In this document: positions 12,891 to 25,532 of the stretch, one piece after another
How the letters are laid out: each line of letters opens with the position of its first letter
Numbering within the stretch: position 1 is the stretch's first letter
From: Chalara sp. BL73
Taxonomy: Eukaryota; Ascomycota; Leotiomycetes; Helotiales
DNA length: 64,000 nt
Assembly: GCA_918026815.1 (NCBI GenBank)
Contig: CAKJVC010000170.1
Location: forward strand, 91,003 to 155,002
Reading direction: 5' to 3'
Position numbers and translations under genes: made by a program
The notes under the pieces: generated by a model
Told to the model about the DNA's origin: nothing
The model's database searches: none
What the model saw: the letters and a program-made list of their open reading frames with translations, nothing else

Positions 12891-15185
12891 AACATTATTT
12901 CCTGTAAAAAATGCTCGGTTGACAGTCAACCGGGAAATATTTTGGTGTAACAAAAACCGCTTGTAACTATATATGCAAAAATCTCGGTTAACTGTTAACC
13001 GATTTTATTTTAACAATTTTAATTTTATTAAAAACTTATTACGCCGGTTAATAATTATATAATTAATATAACAGATTTATAATTTATTTAAATAAAATGC
13101 ATTTTCGAAATATTAAATTATTTAATAAAATTAAACAAAAATTATAGTTTATTGTTTTATTTAAATATAAAATATTGTTACGCAATAAATCCAGCAGTTA
13201 TAATTAACTATTTGCGTAAATAATATTAAATAAAATTTAAATTTTACAAATAAATAAATCGATATATTAAAAAAAATTTATTTAAATATAATTATTTAAC
13301 AGTTTAATTACTATTAAATAAATTCGTTTTACAGTTAGTAATTAAAATTGTAAATAAATATTAGTACAAATATTGTTTATTTAAAAAAAACACAAAATTG
13401 CAATAACGCTAAAAAGTATAAAAACAAAATTTACAATAAAAAAAAAGTTGTAAATAAAAATTTATTTAATTGTATTAAACTGCAATTATAATTTAAAAAA
13501 AAAAACGTTATTAAATTGTAAATAAAAGTTAACAGTTAAATTAATTAATATAGTTATATATTAATTTAGCTAATTAAACAAATAACAATAAAAATAATAA
13601 TTAAAAAATTATTAATAATTAAATTGTACGAAATATTAAAATATAAAAAAGTTAAACTAAAAAACGCTAGTTAATATTATTATAAAAAAATTATTTATTA
13701 AAATTAATTTATAATTGTAATTTATTTAATAAAATAAAATTTTAAGCCGATTTAAACATAATATAGTTACAGTTTATTGTTTTGTTTAAAAAACTAATTT
13801 CGACAAGTTTAAATTAATTTGTATTACTAAAATATAAAACCGAATATTAAAATAATATTTAAATATATTAGTAATATTTAATTATAAAAATACGTTTAAA
13901 TAATAAAAATTACTAAAAAATAAAACAATTAATTAATATTTATTTAAATTGCTATAAAATGCAAAAACTATTACTAAATATAATAAATTATAACAATAAA
14001 AACTATATTACTAAATACGAACAATATTAACGAAATAAAAAAATAAAACAAAAACTAATATACAATTTACTAAAAAAACAGTTTAAAAATATACAAAAAA
14101 TTTAAGTAATATTATAAATCGATTTTTTAAAAAATAAATTTATTAAGAAAAAAAAACAAAACTAAATATTAACAACCGAAATAATACAATTGTATATATT
14201 AATTGTAATATAAAATATAAATAAAATTTTTATGTACAATTTTTTATTAATATATTTTTTAATTGTAATAAATATAAATAAATATATTAAAACGTTTCGT
14301 TTATTGTTTTATTATATTAAGTTTTTAATTACAGTTTTATATATTAACCGATTAATTATATTAAAAATAACTGTTTTAGTAAAAATATAGTTTATATTAC
14401 AAAACTAAAATAATATTTTCGATATTTTGAATTGTATTAAACAAATTTAAAACAAATATTTATATAAAAAATTATTTTTGCTTATATTATATATTTTAAA
14501 CTAGTTAATTATAAAAAAAGTATTTAATAAATTGTACAAATTCGCGTTTAATATTTATTAATTAAATAACTAACAAACTATTTTTTATAAAAGTCAACTT
14601 GTATAATTAAATTTTTTTTTTAATATATATTACTTGTTAATATTAAATTGTAAAAAATATTAATATAATTAATATTTAACGAAATTGTTTTTAATATTAA
14701 TTTAAACTAAATTAGTAATAATATAACGTAAAACTACGAATTTCGGCGTAATAAATATAGTTTTATTTAGTATTTTTAAATTAAATATTTAAATATTAAA
14801 TATTAATAATTATTAACGTGTACGTAAACGATTTGTAATAAACAACAAATTATTAAAAAAAAAGTAAACGAACAAAACAAATAAATTAAATATTATATAA
14901 ATGCGTATTTAATAATTAAAAAAAAGTTTTTACAAAAAACTATAAAAAAAAATTATATTTAATATAAACAGCTTGTTTGTAAACCGGAAATTAAATCGAT
15001 TAAAATTAACAACAGTATATATTTTACTCGAAATATATATATAATTAATAGTCGAATATATATTTTAATAATATATAATAAAGTCCGAAAACAGCGCAAC
15101 AATACTAAGTATATTGTTCGGTTTTTACTTAATAAACTAAGTTAAATAATTGTTTAGTATTTTATTTACGTTCGTTTATTCGCGC
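12891..15185 (+). mobile_element. E-R repeat, complete copy 1 (about 2.3 kb, unclassified)
   Basis: The E part (12891-13981) starts AACATTATTTCCTG and quickly shows two perfect palindromes about 70 bp apart: GGTTGACAGTCAACC near 12916 and GGTTAACTGTTAACC near 12987. The R part (13982-15185) is the 1.2-kb segment repeated at 11137. A second copy is split between 43986-43069 (plus 37325-about 37305) and 11137-12335. The tract is extremely AT-rich and no protein can be read, so the class is unknown. Palindromes just inside an end suggest a DNA transposon or a replication-type terminus, but this is a guess. Confidence 0.6.
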
Positions 15186-15639
15186 AAGCATTAAATTAGC
15201 GCAAGTCCGAATATTTGTTTAAAAATAACCGAAGTTTATAAACGAACAAAAAGTTGTTTTGCGAATTAAAAGCAACTGTTAGCAAGTATTTAAGTGTAAA
15301 GTTAATTGTATTATTATAGCGTTAAACTATAATTAAAATCGTTAAATATTATTTAATTCGAACAAACAAATTATAAAAACAAAAAAAAAAAAAATAAAAA
15401 TAAAAACAATTTTGCAAAAATAAACAATAAAAAAAAATTGCAAACTACAATGTTTTAATATATTATAATTCGACAGTTTAGTTACAATTAACAAATTATA
15501 CGAAATTATTATATTATTAACAAAAATTTTTTATATCGGTTAAAACTCGAATTGTTGCGCGTGTTTAAACAAATATTAATTGTATAGTATAATTTATTTT
15601 ATTTATAGTCGGACAAAACTAGTCGATATACAAAAACGT
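15186..15639. other. AT-rich spacer, no gene seen
   Basis: RIP-type AT-rich sequence between the E-R repeat and the helicase relic. It may include N-terminal helicase sequence too degraded to read. Confidence 0.4.
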
Positions 15640-16535
15640 TTAGTTATTAGCGTGCTGCTAACTAGCAGTTAGTGTTTTTATTAAAAAAAAAAATTAAAGC
15701 CGAAAAAAAAGTTTTACAAAAGTATAATACTACATTTTGTAAAATTATAGCCGGTTTATACCGAATCGAGTTTATTTAACTACAATCCGAAAATTAAACA
15801 GCAGTATTAAAATTAGTTTGTAACTTTTTAGCAACGTTTATTATTGTGTTGCCGATAAACAATAGCAAGTTTATATTGTTTTTTTTTGTAGCAGCTATAA
15901 TCGAGCAATAAATTGTAATTGTTGTAGTTTTATTTACTGTATTAATAAATAATTTAGTTTAGCGTAGTTAATAAGCCGAGTTAGCGTGTAAAAAATAGTT
16001 CGAGCTGTATTTATATAATAAAATGCAGCAACTAGTTATTGTTAGCGCTAATTAAGCTGTAACTAAAAAGTTTCGATATTATACTAAAAAATTAAAATTG
16101 TATAAACAGTTAGTATATATGTTTTTTAACGAAAGTTATATAGCATTTACCGATATATTGTTCCGAAAGCGATTGCGCGATTTATAAACGTTGCGGTATT
16201 TAAATTGCTTGTTTACGTATTTAACTGTTACGTTAATTGTGCAGCTAAAAAACGTGTTGCGAAATAAATTATTGATTTTCGATGCGCAACTGTTTCGACG
16301 GTTCACCGCACGCTGCACTATTCGATACCGCGTTCACAACAGTGAAAATGAAGCTTTGTCCGTGGTTGGGTTAGGAGTGATCCAACGTTTGGTATTGCCC
16401 GCCGGAAAACGAGGTGTAATTTACGTCCGCAGTTACGCCACTATCCATAATGCCAAAACCAACTTGACTCAAGTTGATTTATTTCCCTATACAAATTTTA
16501 GCGTAGATTTGCCGAGGGGAGTCAAGTTGATTTAG
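15640..16535 (+). pseudogene. RecQ-type helicase relic (telomere-linked-helicase-like)
   Basis: Plus-strand readings show KSIILHFVKL then PVYTESSLFNYNPKI near 15715-15800, matching the RecQ region after the ATLPP motif, and RRFTARCTIRYRV followed by LPAGKRGVIYVRSYATI near 16290-16440, matching the start of helicase domain 2. Many stops lie between, all explicable by C-to-T/G-to-A. The last 250 bp are much less AT-rich. In fungi, RecQ-like helicases of this kind are common in subtelomeres, and also as dispersed repeats. The fragment is truncated at both ends. The open stretch 16191-16535 is part of it and not a separate gene. Confidence 0.6.
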
Positions 16536-16560
16536 TCAAGTTGATTTATTAAAGTTACGC
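16440..16560. repeat. CAAGTTGATTTA short repeats
   Basis: The motif CAAGTTGATTTA occurs three times here (near 16470, 16520 and 16535), partly back to back. It is probably a small insertion or slippage at the end of the helicase relic. Confidence 0.4.
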
Positions 16561-16757
16561 TAAAAAAAGCCCGGATACGGCTGAAAATCGAGTATATAAT
16601 ACATTATGCATATACGATATTATTTTAAAAAATATTTTAGTTATTACTTTATTATTTAAGTAACAACTTAAAGTTAATGTTAATGTTGTTAAGTTTTAAT
16701 AAAGTAAAAAAATTGCACGGACCAAATAAGCACATTTTCTAAGTTTTAACATAACGT

Positions 16758-16984
16758 TGTTGAGAATTGGTGGTGTAGCCCACCTGTAAAGCATGGGCCA
16801 TACCTCATATAATAGCTTAGTCATTAGTGAAAAGGTCGCACTCCTTTTACTAAGCACTTTCGTAAAGCTTTACAATCAATCAATTTATTTTTCCTGAACT
16901 ACTGCGATTAGGCAAATTTTGCGTACAGCATAAACTTTCTTTTTTTAAATTAACTATAGTTAACTTAGTATACTTATTTTAATA
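16758..16984 (+). repeat. 5' LTR of Copia C3
   Basis: Starts TGTTGAGAATTGGTGGTGTA and matches the C-family LTR. It is 227 bp rather than 203 because of about 24 extra A/T bases before the ATTTTAATA end. The internal leader follows to 17549, where Gypsy D is inserted. The preceding flank is AACGT. No 3' LTR partner is in the window. Confidence 0.8.
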
Positions 16985-17549
16985 AGTTATAAATTCGAGT
17001 TTGTACTGTAAATATACAAAAAAAGCTAAAAAAAAAAAACTAATCGAAAAAAAAAGCAAACTGTTAAAAACGACTATTTGCAGTTTAACGAATTTATTAC
17101 AACAGTAAAAACTATACAAAAAGCAACGAACTGCTAATAATACAAAAACAACAAACTGCTAATATATACAAAAACGACAAATAGTTAATAAAACAGCGAC
17201 AAACTTTTAGTCGAATTTACGAAATATATAAATTGCTATTTTAACTATATTAACAAATTTCAACTCGAAAGCTATTATACGACAGTTTTTATATTTTACT
17301 TACAATACAAAAACTACTATACAACAGTTTTTTTTTTTTTTACTTAAACTTCGCTAAACGCGTTTAACAAAAAACTAAACAATTCGACATAAATTATATT
17401 AGTAAAACAAAATGGCTTGTAAAAACTTTAAGTTAAAATATATAAAAAAAACTAGTTTAAGCTATTAAAACTGTACTTTATAAATAAAAAAATCGTTTTT
17501 GTAATAAAAAAAACAATTAAAAAACATATTTAAATTATTTCAATATTAT
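16985..17549 (+). mobile_element. Copia C3 leader, interrupted by Gypsy D
   Basis: Matches the leader of C2 (37529-38090), including the tandem AACTGCTAA-type repeats, then stops exactly at the D LTR. The continuation is read on the opposite strand below 10095. Confidence 0.75.
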
Positions 17550-17850
17550 TGTAACAATCGAAGGCATATAAACTCCTGATCACGTGGCAAAGTACAGACC
17601 CAAAATGGGGGAAAGCCTATACGGACCCTTTTTGGACATAGCACTTATATTTTTTTACGGACTTAAGTACAACACAAACTCCGGAAAAATATAAAAAAAA
17701 ATATAAAAAGCGCTTTTTATGTTTATAAGATTTTTTTTTTTTTATGTTTTTTATATTTTTCGTAGTAAACTTTTTAAAATGCTACTATTAGCTTAAAATA
17801 CGTATTTTTATATACTTTTACTTAGCTTGTAATGTTTTAGCGTTGTTACA
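17550..17850 (+). repeat. 5' LTR of Gypsy D
   Basis: 301 bp, TGTAACAATCGAAGG to GTTGTTACA, with TG...CA ends and TGTAAC/GTTACA inverted ends typical of fungal Gypsy LTRs. Compared with 22221-22521 nearly every change is C-to-T or G-to-A (for example TATCCCTT to TATTTTTT), which directly shows RIP. Confidence 0.88.
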
Positions 17851-20800
17851 TTATATAAAAAACATTAATTCCGCCGAAAACAGCTTAATATAATATTTTA
17901 TTTAAAACACTTTTAAATATCGACTTTAATATCGAAAACAATCCGGTATAAAATAAAAACAAATACTAAAATAACTCGTATAGCCGCAATACTAAAAAAC
18001 TTGCGAACAACTAGTAAACTAAAGTTTAGTTTAGCACAAAACAGTTAGTAAAAATTGTTAAAGTAACGTTAAAAAAAATACTAAAACTTTTAAAAACTTT
18101 TTTACACGCAAAAAAAAATTGCGTATAAAAACAAAAAACACAAACTAAAAACACCGACTTTTTTACAATAACTATTCGACTAAAAGTAGAAGTATAGCAA
18201 AACAACAACTACAAAATTTCGCTTTTTCGAAAAATACAAATACAATATATACGCAAAACGAAAAACTTAGTTAATTTAGTTTAACTTAATTCGTTAAAAA
18301 AAAAAAAAAAAAACTTTTAAAAAGTTTAAAACTTATACTATAGTTAAGTTAAGTAAATTATTAAAAAATATAAATACTAAATACAATTCAAAAATAGTAC
18401 AGTTTAACAAAACTTTTATAATATTTACTGTTTTAGTAACAAACAATTAAACTTCGAAATTAAACAACAGTTTAGTTAAAGCTAACTCGAACTAAAAAAA
18501 CTTTATACTGCTTTTTAATAAAAAAAAAAATCTAAACAACGGTACTAACGATTATATATACTGTAAAATTAAAAAAAAAAAAACAAATTATTATTTTAAA
18601 TATACTAAATTTCGAACTTGAAAAACTTTATAGAAATCCGAAAACTTTTCCGACTATTTTTAAATTTCGGAAAATATAAAACTTAAAAAAATAAAACTAA
18701 AAAAAATTGTTTTTTTAAATAATAAAACTAAACTACTTTTTCGGCAGTAAAAAGCTTTTTTAATAAACCGACTCGAATTATACTCGGAATTTTATTTATT
18801 AAAAAAATTAAAAAAAGCATTTATATAAAGTATAACTAAAAATACTGCTAAAAAATACTTAGAACTTTATTATTTATTTAATATTCGTAAATTTAAAACA
18901 GCAAAAAAAATGCTAAAGTTTTTAGTTTTTTATTATATAACTAAAAACGAAACAAAACAAACAAAAACAGTATTTTATAAATTAACAAAAAAAAAAAAAA
19001 ACATACTTTCGAAACTTTTTTAAAATTTAAAATACGTTTTTTAAATACTGTAATTAAAAAAAACGTAACTAAATCGAAATAGTTTTTTTACTTGTAATAA
19101 AAAATAACTTTAAAATTTAAAAAAACAGCAAAAATAGCAAAACGCAATTAAAAAAAAAATTTCCAAAAAATAGTTATATATTTATTTTTAATTAACAAAA
19201 AAAATCGTCGAAATACTAAAACTTTTTTAATTAATATTACAAGCAAAACTATACTAATTTAAAAAAAATACTAAATTAAAACAATTAATTTATACAATTT
19301 TAAAACTACAATTTTTTTTTATATACTATATAAAAAGTTTAATTTTTCAAACTATTGTTTTTTATTTACAGTTAAATGTTACAGTTTTATTTTTAAAAAA
19401 AAAACAAGTATTTTTATAAATACAACGAAAAACAAAATAAACTCGGCATGTTTTTAATATAAAAAAACTAAGCATTTTTAGTTAAAATATTTTTTAAATA
19501 CTATCGTAAAAAAAATTGCTACTAATATAAAAGCAATAATAAATAAAACAACAAAACACAAAAAACAACAACAAATTTTAAAATTCGATTTAAAAAAAAA
19601 TCGAAAAAAAATCGAAAAAGCTTAAAACAAAGCTTTTTTTCAAATTTGCGCAAGTGTAATTTGTTAAATTTAAACTTATTTAAATTAATAAATAATACGC
19701 AATTTTTAGTTTTATGTATATTTAATATAAATAAAATTAAAATAGTTTTTTAATTTTTAACAAATACAAAAACTACTAAATACTTTTTTATTAACAACAC
19801 GCTAACTAAACACTTTTCGGACTTTTTTTAAACTAAAATCAAAAAACTTTTTTATTTTGTTTTTATTCGAAGTTACAAAAAAAAAATTATAAGTTATATT
19901 TTAAAGTATATTTATTTACATTTTACAATCGACAAACAAAAAATATTTAATTGTTTTTTTGTGCTTTTTAACTTTAAAAACTAAAATATTATTATCGGCA
20001 TTAAATAAATAAAACGTTTTAAAATATTGTTAAATTTAATTCGGTATAAATTTGTATAGTTTACCGGAACTTTTTCGACTTTATACTAAAACAAAACTAT
20101 TTTTATATTTTTTTTTAATTTAAAAAATATTGTTATACTTAATTTTTAAAACGACGTAATTCGAAAAAACAAAACTTTAAATCGAAAGTATTAACGCAGC
20201 AAAAAAAAAACATTTTTAAATTTGTTACAATTCGTTTTCGACTTAAAAATTTTAATTTTTCGAAAAAGTGCAACAATTTTAATAGTATTAATTATACTAA
20301 CAGTATTAACTGTATTAACAATACTAATTACTTTTATTTTAAAACGTAAACGCAAACGTCGGAAATTTTTTGTATTTTTTTTGCAAAATATTAAACTTTT
20401 TAATATTTGCGAAATTAGCGCTAACGCGTTTTATTACTATATAAAACAAAAGTTTTCGAAGTTTTTTTAAACTACTTTTTATAAAATTAATAAAATTATC
20501 GAAAAACGTTTTAAAATTTAAAGTTTAAATTACTTACTAAAAAAAAAAACTTTTTACTTTACGAAAATTTTAATACAAAAATTTTAATCGATTAAAAACT
20601 GCCGAACAACTTTAAAAAGTTTTTCGATATATTTTTAAAAATAGTATTTAATTAATTACTTTTTTATCGTTTGTATAATTATAAAATTTATTTAAAAACT
20701 TTTTTACTACTTTTCGGATTTTTTTTGTATCGACAATTTATTTAAAAGTTGAAAACTACTAAAAAATATATATTAAAAAATTTTAAAAAAAGATTTATTG

Positions 20801-20976
20801 TTAATAACAACAGTTTTTTTTATTTTTTAATTTTATTTGTAAAAAAACAAAATAAAAGTTTAAAGTTTTGTATTAATTATTGTAAATTAAACGTTTTTAC
20901 TTAAACCAATTTATATTCGATTTCGCAAATAAACAAACTTTTGTCGAAAATTAGCAAAACTAAATTTTTTACAAAA

Positions 20977-21360
20977 CTCGACATACAGCAAGCTTTTTAC
21001 CGGATTAAAATAAATTTAATATCGGAAAAATATACTACTTTTCGAACTAAATATAAAAACTATAAATGCAAAATGTTATTATTTAAATTTACTAACAGTC
21101 CGGCTATTTACTAAAAATATATAAACAATATATTTATAAATTTTTTTAATGTTTTTTGTATTGTTTATTTAAATAATATTTTAATTTATTTCGAATCGTT
21201 AAAAAAACACAAAAAATATATTAAAAAAGTACTTTAGCAATTGCGTAAAGCGAAATTTTAAGCTAATATTAAAAAGTGCGAATTTAATACTACTAAAACT
21301 AAATATTTAAAATACATTTTAACTACTAAAAACTTAAAAGTAAACTTCGACAAAATTTAA
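20977..21360 (+). pseudogene. Gypsy reverse transcriptase domain relic
   Basis: Recognisable blocks in order: LDIQQAFYRI, then TTFRTKYKNYKCKMLLFKFT (family: TAFRT-YG-YE--VMPFGLT), FCIVYLNNILIYF (family: YLDDILI(F/Y)S), and KKCEFNTTKTKYLKYIL (family: KCEF---EV-FLG-I). Both catalytic aspartates after Y-L are Asn, so the domain is dead. The plus-strand orientation fixes the direction of D. Confidence 0.88.
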
Positions 21361-22220
21361 TTTTTTTAGACTTAAACTAAATTTTATATAATAACAAGTG
21401 TAAAATTCTTTTTAAGATTTTACGAATTTTACTAACAATTTATTAAAATTTTTAAAAAAATCGCGAAATTTTTAACTATTTTTACTAAATTTACTGAACT
21501 TTTTAAGTAAACTAAAAAATATAATACAGTTTTTAAAAAATTGAAACAGTACTTATTTTTTTTTTAAATACTGCGCTATTTCGACTTTAAACTTTTTACG
21601 AAACTAAAAACCGACGCGTTAAATAATATAATTGCAAAAATTATATTTTAATTGCATAATATTATTATTTAATATTCGGTCGGATTTTATTCGTATATAT
21701 TAGTAAATTATAAAACTAATTAAAACATTTATAACAAAAAGCTTTTTGCAATATTCGAAACTTTTAAAAAATAAAAACTAAAGTTTATATTTGCTAACAG
21801 TTAAATCGCAGTATACTCGAACTATTATTCGTTAAAATATTTTATAACAACTAAACTTTTAACTGTTAAACAAATACGTTAAATAAAATTTTTATCGAAT
21901 TTCAATTTTAAAATTATATATATTTTCGAAAAAACTAACTAAAAAGCAAATATTTTAAACAAAAAAAAACAAAACTTTAAAAAACAAAAAACAGTAAAAC
22001 AAAACACTAAATTTCGAACGCTACTAAAATTTAATAAGTTAAATTTTCGAATTAACGCCGAATTAGTAGAAATGTTCGTAAAATACAACTAAATGTTCGC
22101 TAAATACAGTTTAATACAAACTAAATGTAATTTTAATATTTTAAAAATATTAAAAAATAACATTTTAATATTTCGAAATTTTACCGATTTAATAAACTAA
22201 CTTAAAAACGACAATAAAAA

Positions 22221-22521
22221 TGTAACAATCGAAGGCATATAAACTCCTGATCACGTGGCAAAGTACGGACCCAAAATGGGGGAGAGCCTATACGGACCCT
22301 TTTCGGACATGGCACTTATATCCCTTACGGACCTAGGTACAACACAAACTCCGGAAAGATATAGAGAGAGATATAAAAAGCGCTTTTTATGTTTACAAGA
22401 TTATTTCTTTCTTTATGTTTTTTATATCCTTCGTAGCAGACCTCTTAAAATGCTACTATTAGCCTAAAATACGTACTTTTATATACCTTTACTTAGCCTG
22501 TAGTGTTCTAGCGTCGTTACA
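22221..22521 (+). mobile_element. Solo LTR of family D inserted in Gypsy D
   Basis: 301 bp, TGTAACAATCGAAGG to GTCGTTACA, flanked by a perfect TSD AAAAA (22216-22220, 22522-22526). It is far less RIP-altered than the LTR at 17550 and splits the D coding sequence between RNase H and integrase, so it is a later insertion reduced to a solo LTR. The open frame 22255-22467 inside it is spurious. Confidence 0.9.
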
Positions 22522-23770
22522 AAAAAGTCGTTTAAAAAACAACGAAAAAATTTGACTTTCGAATACATTATAAAAAATAAACTTTTGCTATACTAAAAAA
22601 AACTATACGTAAACCGCTATACTTTTTTTTGTACAAACTTAATTTAAGAAATATATAATTAACTTTTTACAGTTTATTTAAAAAAAGCTAAAATTTACTA
22701 GTTGTTTGTACGTAAATATTACTAAGTCGAAATAAGTGCAAACTATAAAAAATATATACAAAATTGTTAAGTTTATAAAAGATTTTATTAAAACTAAACA
22801 AAACAACGAAAATTTTTTATTTATTACTAGTACTTTCGTATTTTATACAGTATTTGTATATAGATTTTAAATTTTTTTTAAAAAATAAGTATAAATATAA
22901 CTGTATTTTAGTGTTTATCGACCGACTCGAAAAAAATTTAATAACTATTTCGTGCTATTAAAATATTAATGCCCGAAAATTAGCTATTTTATTTATTTAA
23001 TAAATTTATCGGTTCAAATATACTTCGAAATCGATTATATTTAACAAAAAACTACAGTTTGTATTATTATTTTAAAAAAAAGTTTGCAAAATAATCGACA
23101 TAAAAATCAAACTTTTACTAGCGTACTACAAGCAAACGAATAACTAAATCGAAATTATAAACAAATATATTAATTTTCGATTTAAGCTTTTTGTTAATTA
23201 CTACTAAAACAATTAAAGTAAACTGATTTTTATAATAAACAAAGTTTAAATAACTTTTTTTTATACTTTTATCGAAATAATTTCGTATTAACTTAAGTAT
23301 AAAATAAAGCTTAAAAACAGTTAAAATTAAAAAACTTTAAAAGTTTTTACTTTATTAAAAAAGTTGAATTATATAAACGCTCGAAATTTAGCCGAACGTA
23401 TAAAAAATGCTTAAAAAACTGTACAAAAAAATATAAAAAAAGCTTAAAAACGTATAGCAACACAAGTAAACAAACATCGAAAATTTATCGATTTTAAAGT
23501 AAATAAAAAAATTTACTTATCAACAAAAAACTTAAAAAGTTTTTAACTAAACAAAAAGTTAGCTAACTAGTACAAAAAACTTTTTCGGATTTTTAAACAA
23601 GTAAAATACTCGTATAAGTTAAAACTGCTACTAAGTTCGAAAATTTACAATGTTTTTGCATTAAAGCTTTTAATAAAAAATCCGAACAACTTTTTACTAA
23701 AATAAATTTTTTTTAAATTTAGTAAACAAATTATAGCTAAACAAAAAAAATAAAAAGTAAAAAAAATTGT
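22522..23770 (+). pseudogene. Gypsy integrase and chromodomain-like relic (D)
   Basis: Read by eye with stops: a core with VFIDRLEKNLITI (family: VvVDRlTK), then a QTNN-IEIINKYI segment (family: QTDGQTErvN), then YINARNLAERIKNA and a basic tail with RFIDFKVNKKIYLS (family: F-vGD-V-Ls), ending near a chromodomain-like segment. The core Asp/Glu context is partly lost (Asp to Asn). Order and spacing fit the 3' half of Gypsy pol. It is truncated by no other element; decay is RIP only. Confidence 0.8.
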
Positions 23771-25326
23771 AACAATACGCAAATTCCGTAATTTATTGAA
23801 ATACTAAATAAATTAAGTAAAACACGACTTAAATACTATTTAGTATTTTGTATTAAACTTTATAAAAGTTTTTTACAAATTAAAATTTTTTTATTTAGTA
23901 TATTTATTAAAGCCGAAACTACTTTGAAACTTATTCGCTTAAATAAAAGTATAAAAAAACGAAGTAAAAAATATAAATTATTTAATAAACAACAAAATAG
24001 CAAATAAAAACACCGATAAAATTATTGTATTAACTTTTTAAATAAAAAAAAGTAGCAAATTAAAGCTAAAACTTAATACCGGATTTTTTTTAAACAATAT
24101 ACTACGCTTTTTTTTTGCGGCTTTTTAAAGAAAATTTTTATTTTTATCGAAATTATAACTATTTTTAACATTATTATTTTCCGGCAAAAACAAAACGTTT
24201 TTTATAGTAGCACTTTTAACTTAAACTATTTTTTTTTTTTTATGTTTACATTTGCGAAATTTTAAAGCAAAAATATTCAAAAAGCAAAAACCGAAAACTT
24301 TAATTTTTTTTTGCAAATCAACAAAACTTTTCGCGATATTTTAAAACACGATTTAAACTAAAATTAAAAAAAATAAAAAACGATTTATATTTAAAAGTTT
24401 AATATTTGCAGTTATTGCTGCATTAATAAAGCGAAGCTTTTTTATTATTACATTCGAAACTTTTACTTAAGTTTTAAACGTTTCGAAAATAACAATTATA
24501 ACAATACGGTTTAAAATCCGAACAGCAGTAACACGAATAAAGCCGAGTTTAGTATTAATAAATTAACTGTACTTATTATTAATACAAGCAAAAATTTAAA
24601 ATGCTAAATATTAATTGTTAAAGCTAAGTATAAAACGATTTAAGTATTTACCGGATAGCATTTTGTATTTTGTGCAATATAATAATTACACTTTTTCGAG
24701 TTCGTTTTTGCGAAATAGTATTTATAAAAAACGGTTTTTTTAACCGAATTTTTATTTTTATTATAAACGTTGTTTTTTTTACGTTTCGTAACGCGAAAAC
24801 AACGCAAGCACTAAACTTGATACGCTTTTAAAAAATACCGGAAAAAATAAAAAATAGCATTGTAATTTACAAACGCGTATTAACAAAAAAGTAAAACGCA
24901 AAACGCAGAAAGCTGTAAAAATTTACAATGTAAATGTTAAGCTAAAAGCATAACAAATAAAAATCAAATATACTAAAAACAAAAAAAAAAAAATAAAGCT
25001 ACTTACTATAATTGTAGTTGTAAATAAAAAAAAAAAATAAAAAAAATAAAAAAAAACAGCTATTTTATATTTAAAGCTTCGACAGCAGTAATTCAGAATT
25101 ATTAATTTAAAATCACTGATTTGCAACTAAACAATAACAAAAAAAAAAGCACGACTAAAACATATTTAAACGCGTTGTTGTAATAAAATCAAAAAAAGTA
25201 AACAGTAAATAAAACAGCTTTAAAGCACGTTGCTATTAACTAAAACAAAAAAAATCAAAAAAATTTACGCGTAACCGAACTAATTACACTTTACGATACT
25301 TATACGAACTTTTTTAAAACACTAAC
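23771..25326 (+). mobile_element. 3' untranslated part of Gypsy D, no gene seen
   Basis: About 1.55 kb of AT-rich sequence between the D integrase and the Copia A insertion. A minus-strand frame at 24923-25126 is Phe/Leu-rich low complexity and not convincing. A second TGTAACAATACGC occurs at 23769 but is not followed by LTR sequence. Confidence 0.5.
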
Positions 25327-25532
25327 TGTCACAGAACCGATCCATGTTGAGGGTCATTAAGTGGATACGCGAGCACGCCAAGGATGGCCAAAAAGTTGAT
25401 ATCTATAAGAACAGCTCAACTGTAAAATACCTGTTTTTTAAGCGTGTATACATACAATAATATCATTTCGCTATTTGGGACTGTTAATTATTAATTAGCT
25501 GTTCGCTGCACTATTAAGTACTTTTCGTAATA
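25327..25532 (+). repeat. 5' LTR of Copia A
   Basis: 206 bp, TGTCACAGAACCGATCC to TTTTCGTAATA, preceded by CTAAC. It is paired with 10447-10652 (inverse). The Copia pol read downstream on the plus strand confirms that this is the 5' LTR. Confidence 0.83.

Larger units (their letters stand above)
17851..25326 (+). mobile_element. Gypsy (Ty3-like) retrotransposon D, RIP-inactivated
   Basis: Internal region of a Gypsy element in plus orientation. A Gag-like reading lies near 18800-18960. The reverse transcriptase reads LDIQQAFYRIKI from 20977 and its catalytic Y-x-D-D has become YLNN near 21165, a G-to-A change. The sequence then continues as KKCEFNTTKTKYLKYILTT. The coding frame is interrupted by a younger solo LTR (22221-22521) and resumes with the integrase. 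At 25326 Copia A is inserted. About 50 bp of the D 3' end plus its 3' LTR lie at 10446-10096 on the opposite strand. Stops throughout; not functional. Confidence 0.85.

Noticed and set aside
11137..15185. An LTR retrotransposon with 1.2-kb LTRs (11137-12335 and 13982-15185)
   Set aside because: The repeats lack TG...CA ends and any pol between them, and the second E-R copy shows that E and R form one unit that was duplicated.
20222..20470. 82-residue plus-strand frame with a hydrophobic Ile/Leu/Thr run, like a membrane protein
   Set aside because: It lies inside the Gypsy D coding region just upstream of the reverse transcriptase. The hydrophobic run comes from AT-rich ACTGTATTAACAATA-type repeats. 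It is a by-product of RIP.
22255..22467. 70-residue frame starting MAKYGPKMGESLYGPF
   Set aside because: Lies entirely within the D-family solo LTR (22221-22521), which has TSDs and two other copies; not a gene.
17550..22521. A complete 5-kb LTR retrotransposon with LTRs at 17550 and 22221
   Set aside because: The right LTR has its own AAAAA TSD and interrupts the pol sequence, whose integrase continues at 22522-23770. It is a later solo LTR.
10447..25532. A 15-kb DNA transposon with 206-bp terminal inverted repeats (10447 and 25327)
   Set aside because: The repeats have LTR-type TG...CA ends, the right one is followed by Copia pol, and two other LTR families show the same inverted arrangement with matching TSDs, which an inversion explains better.
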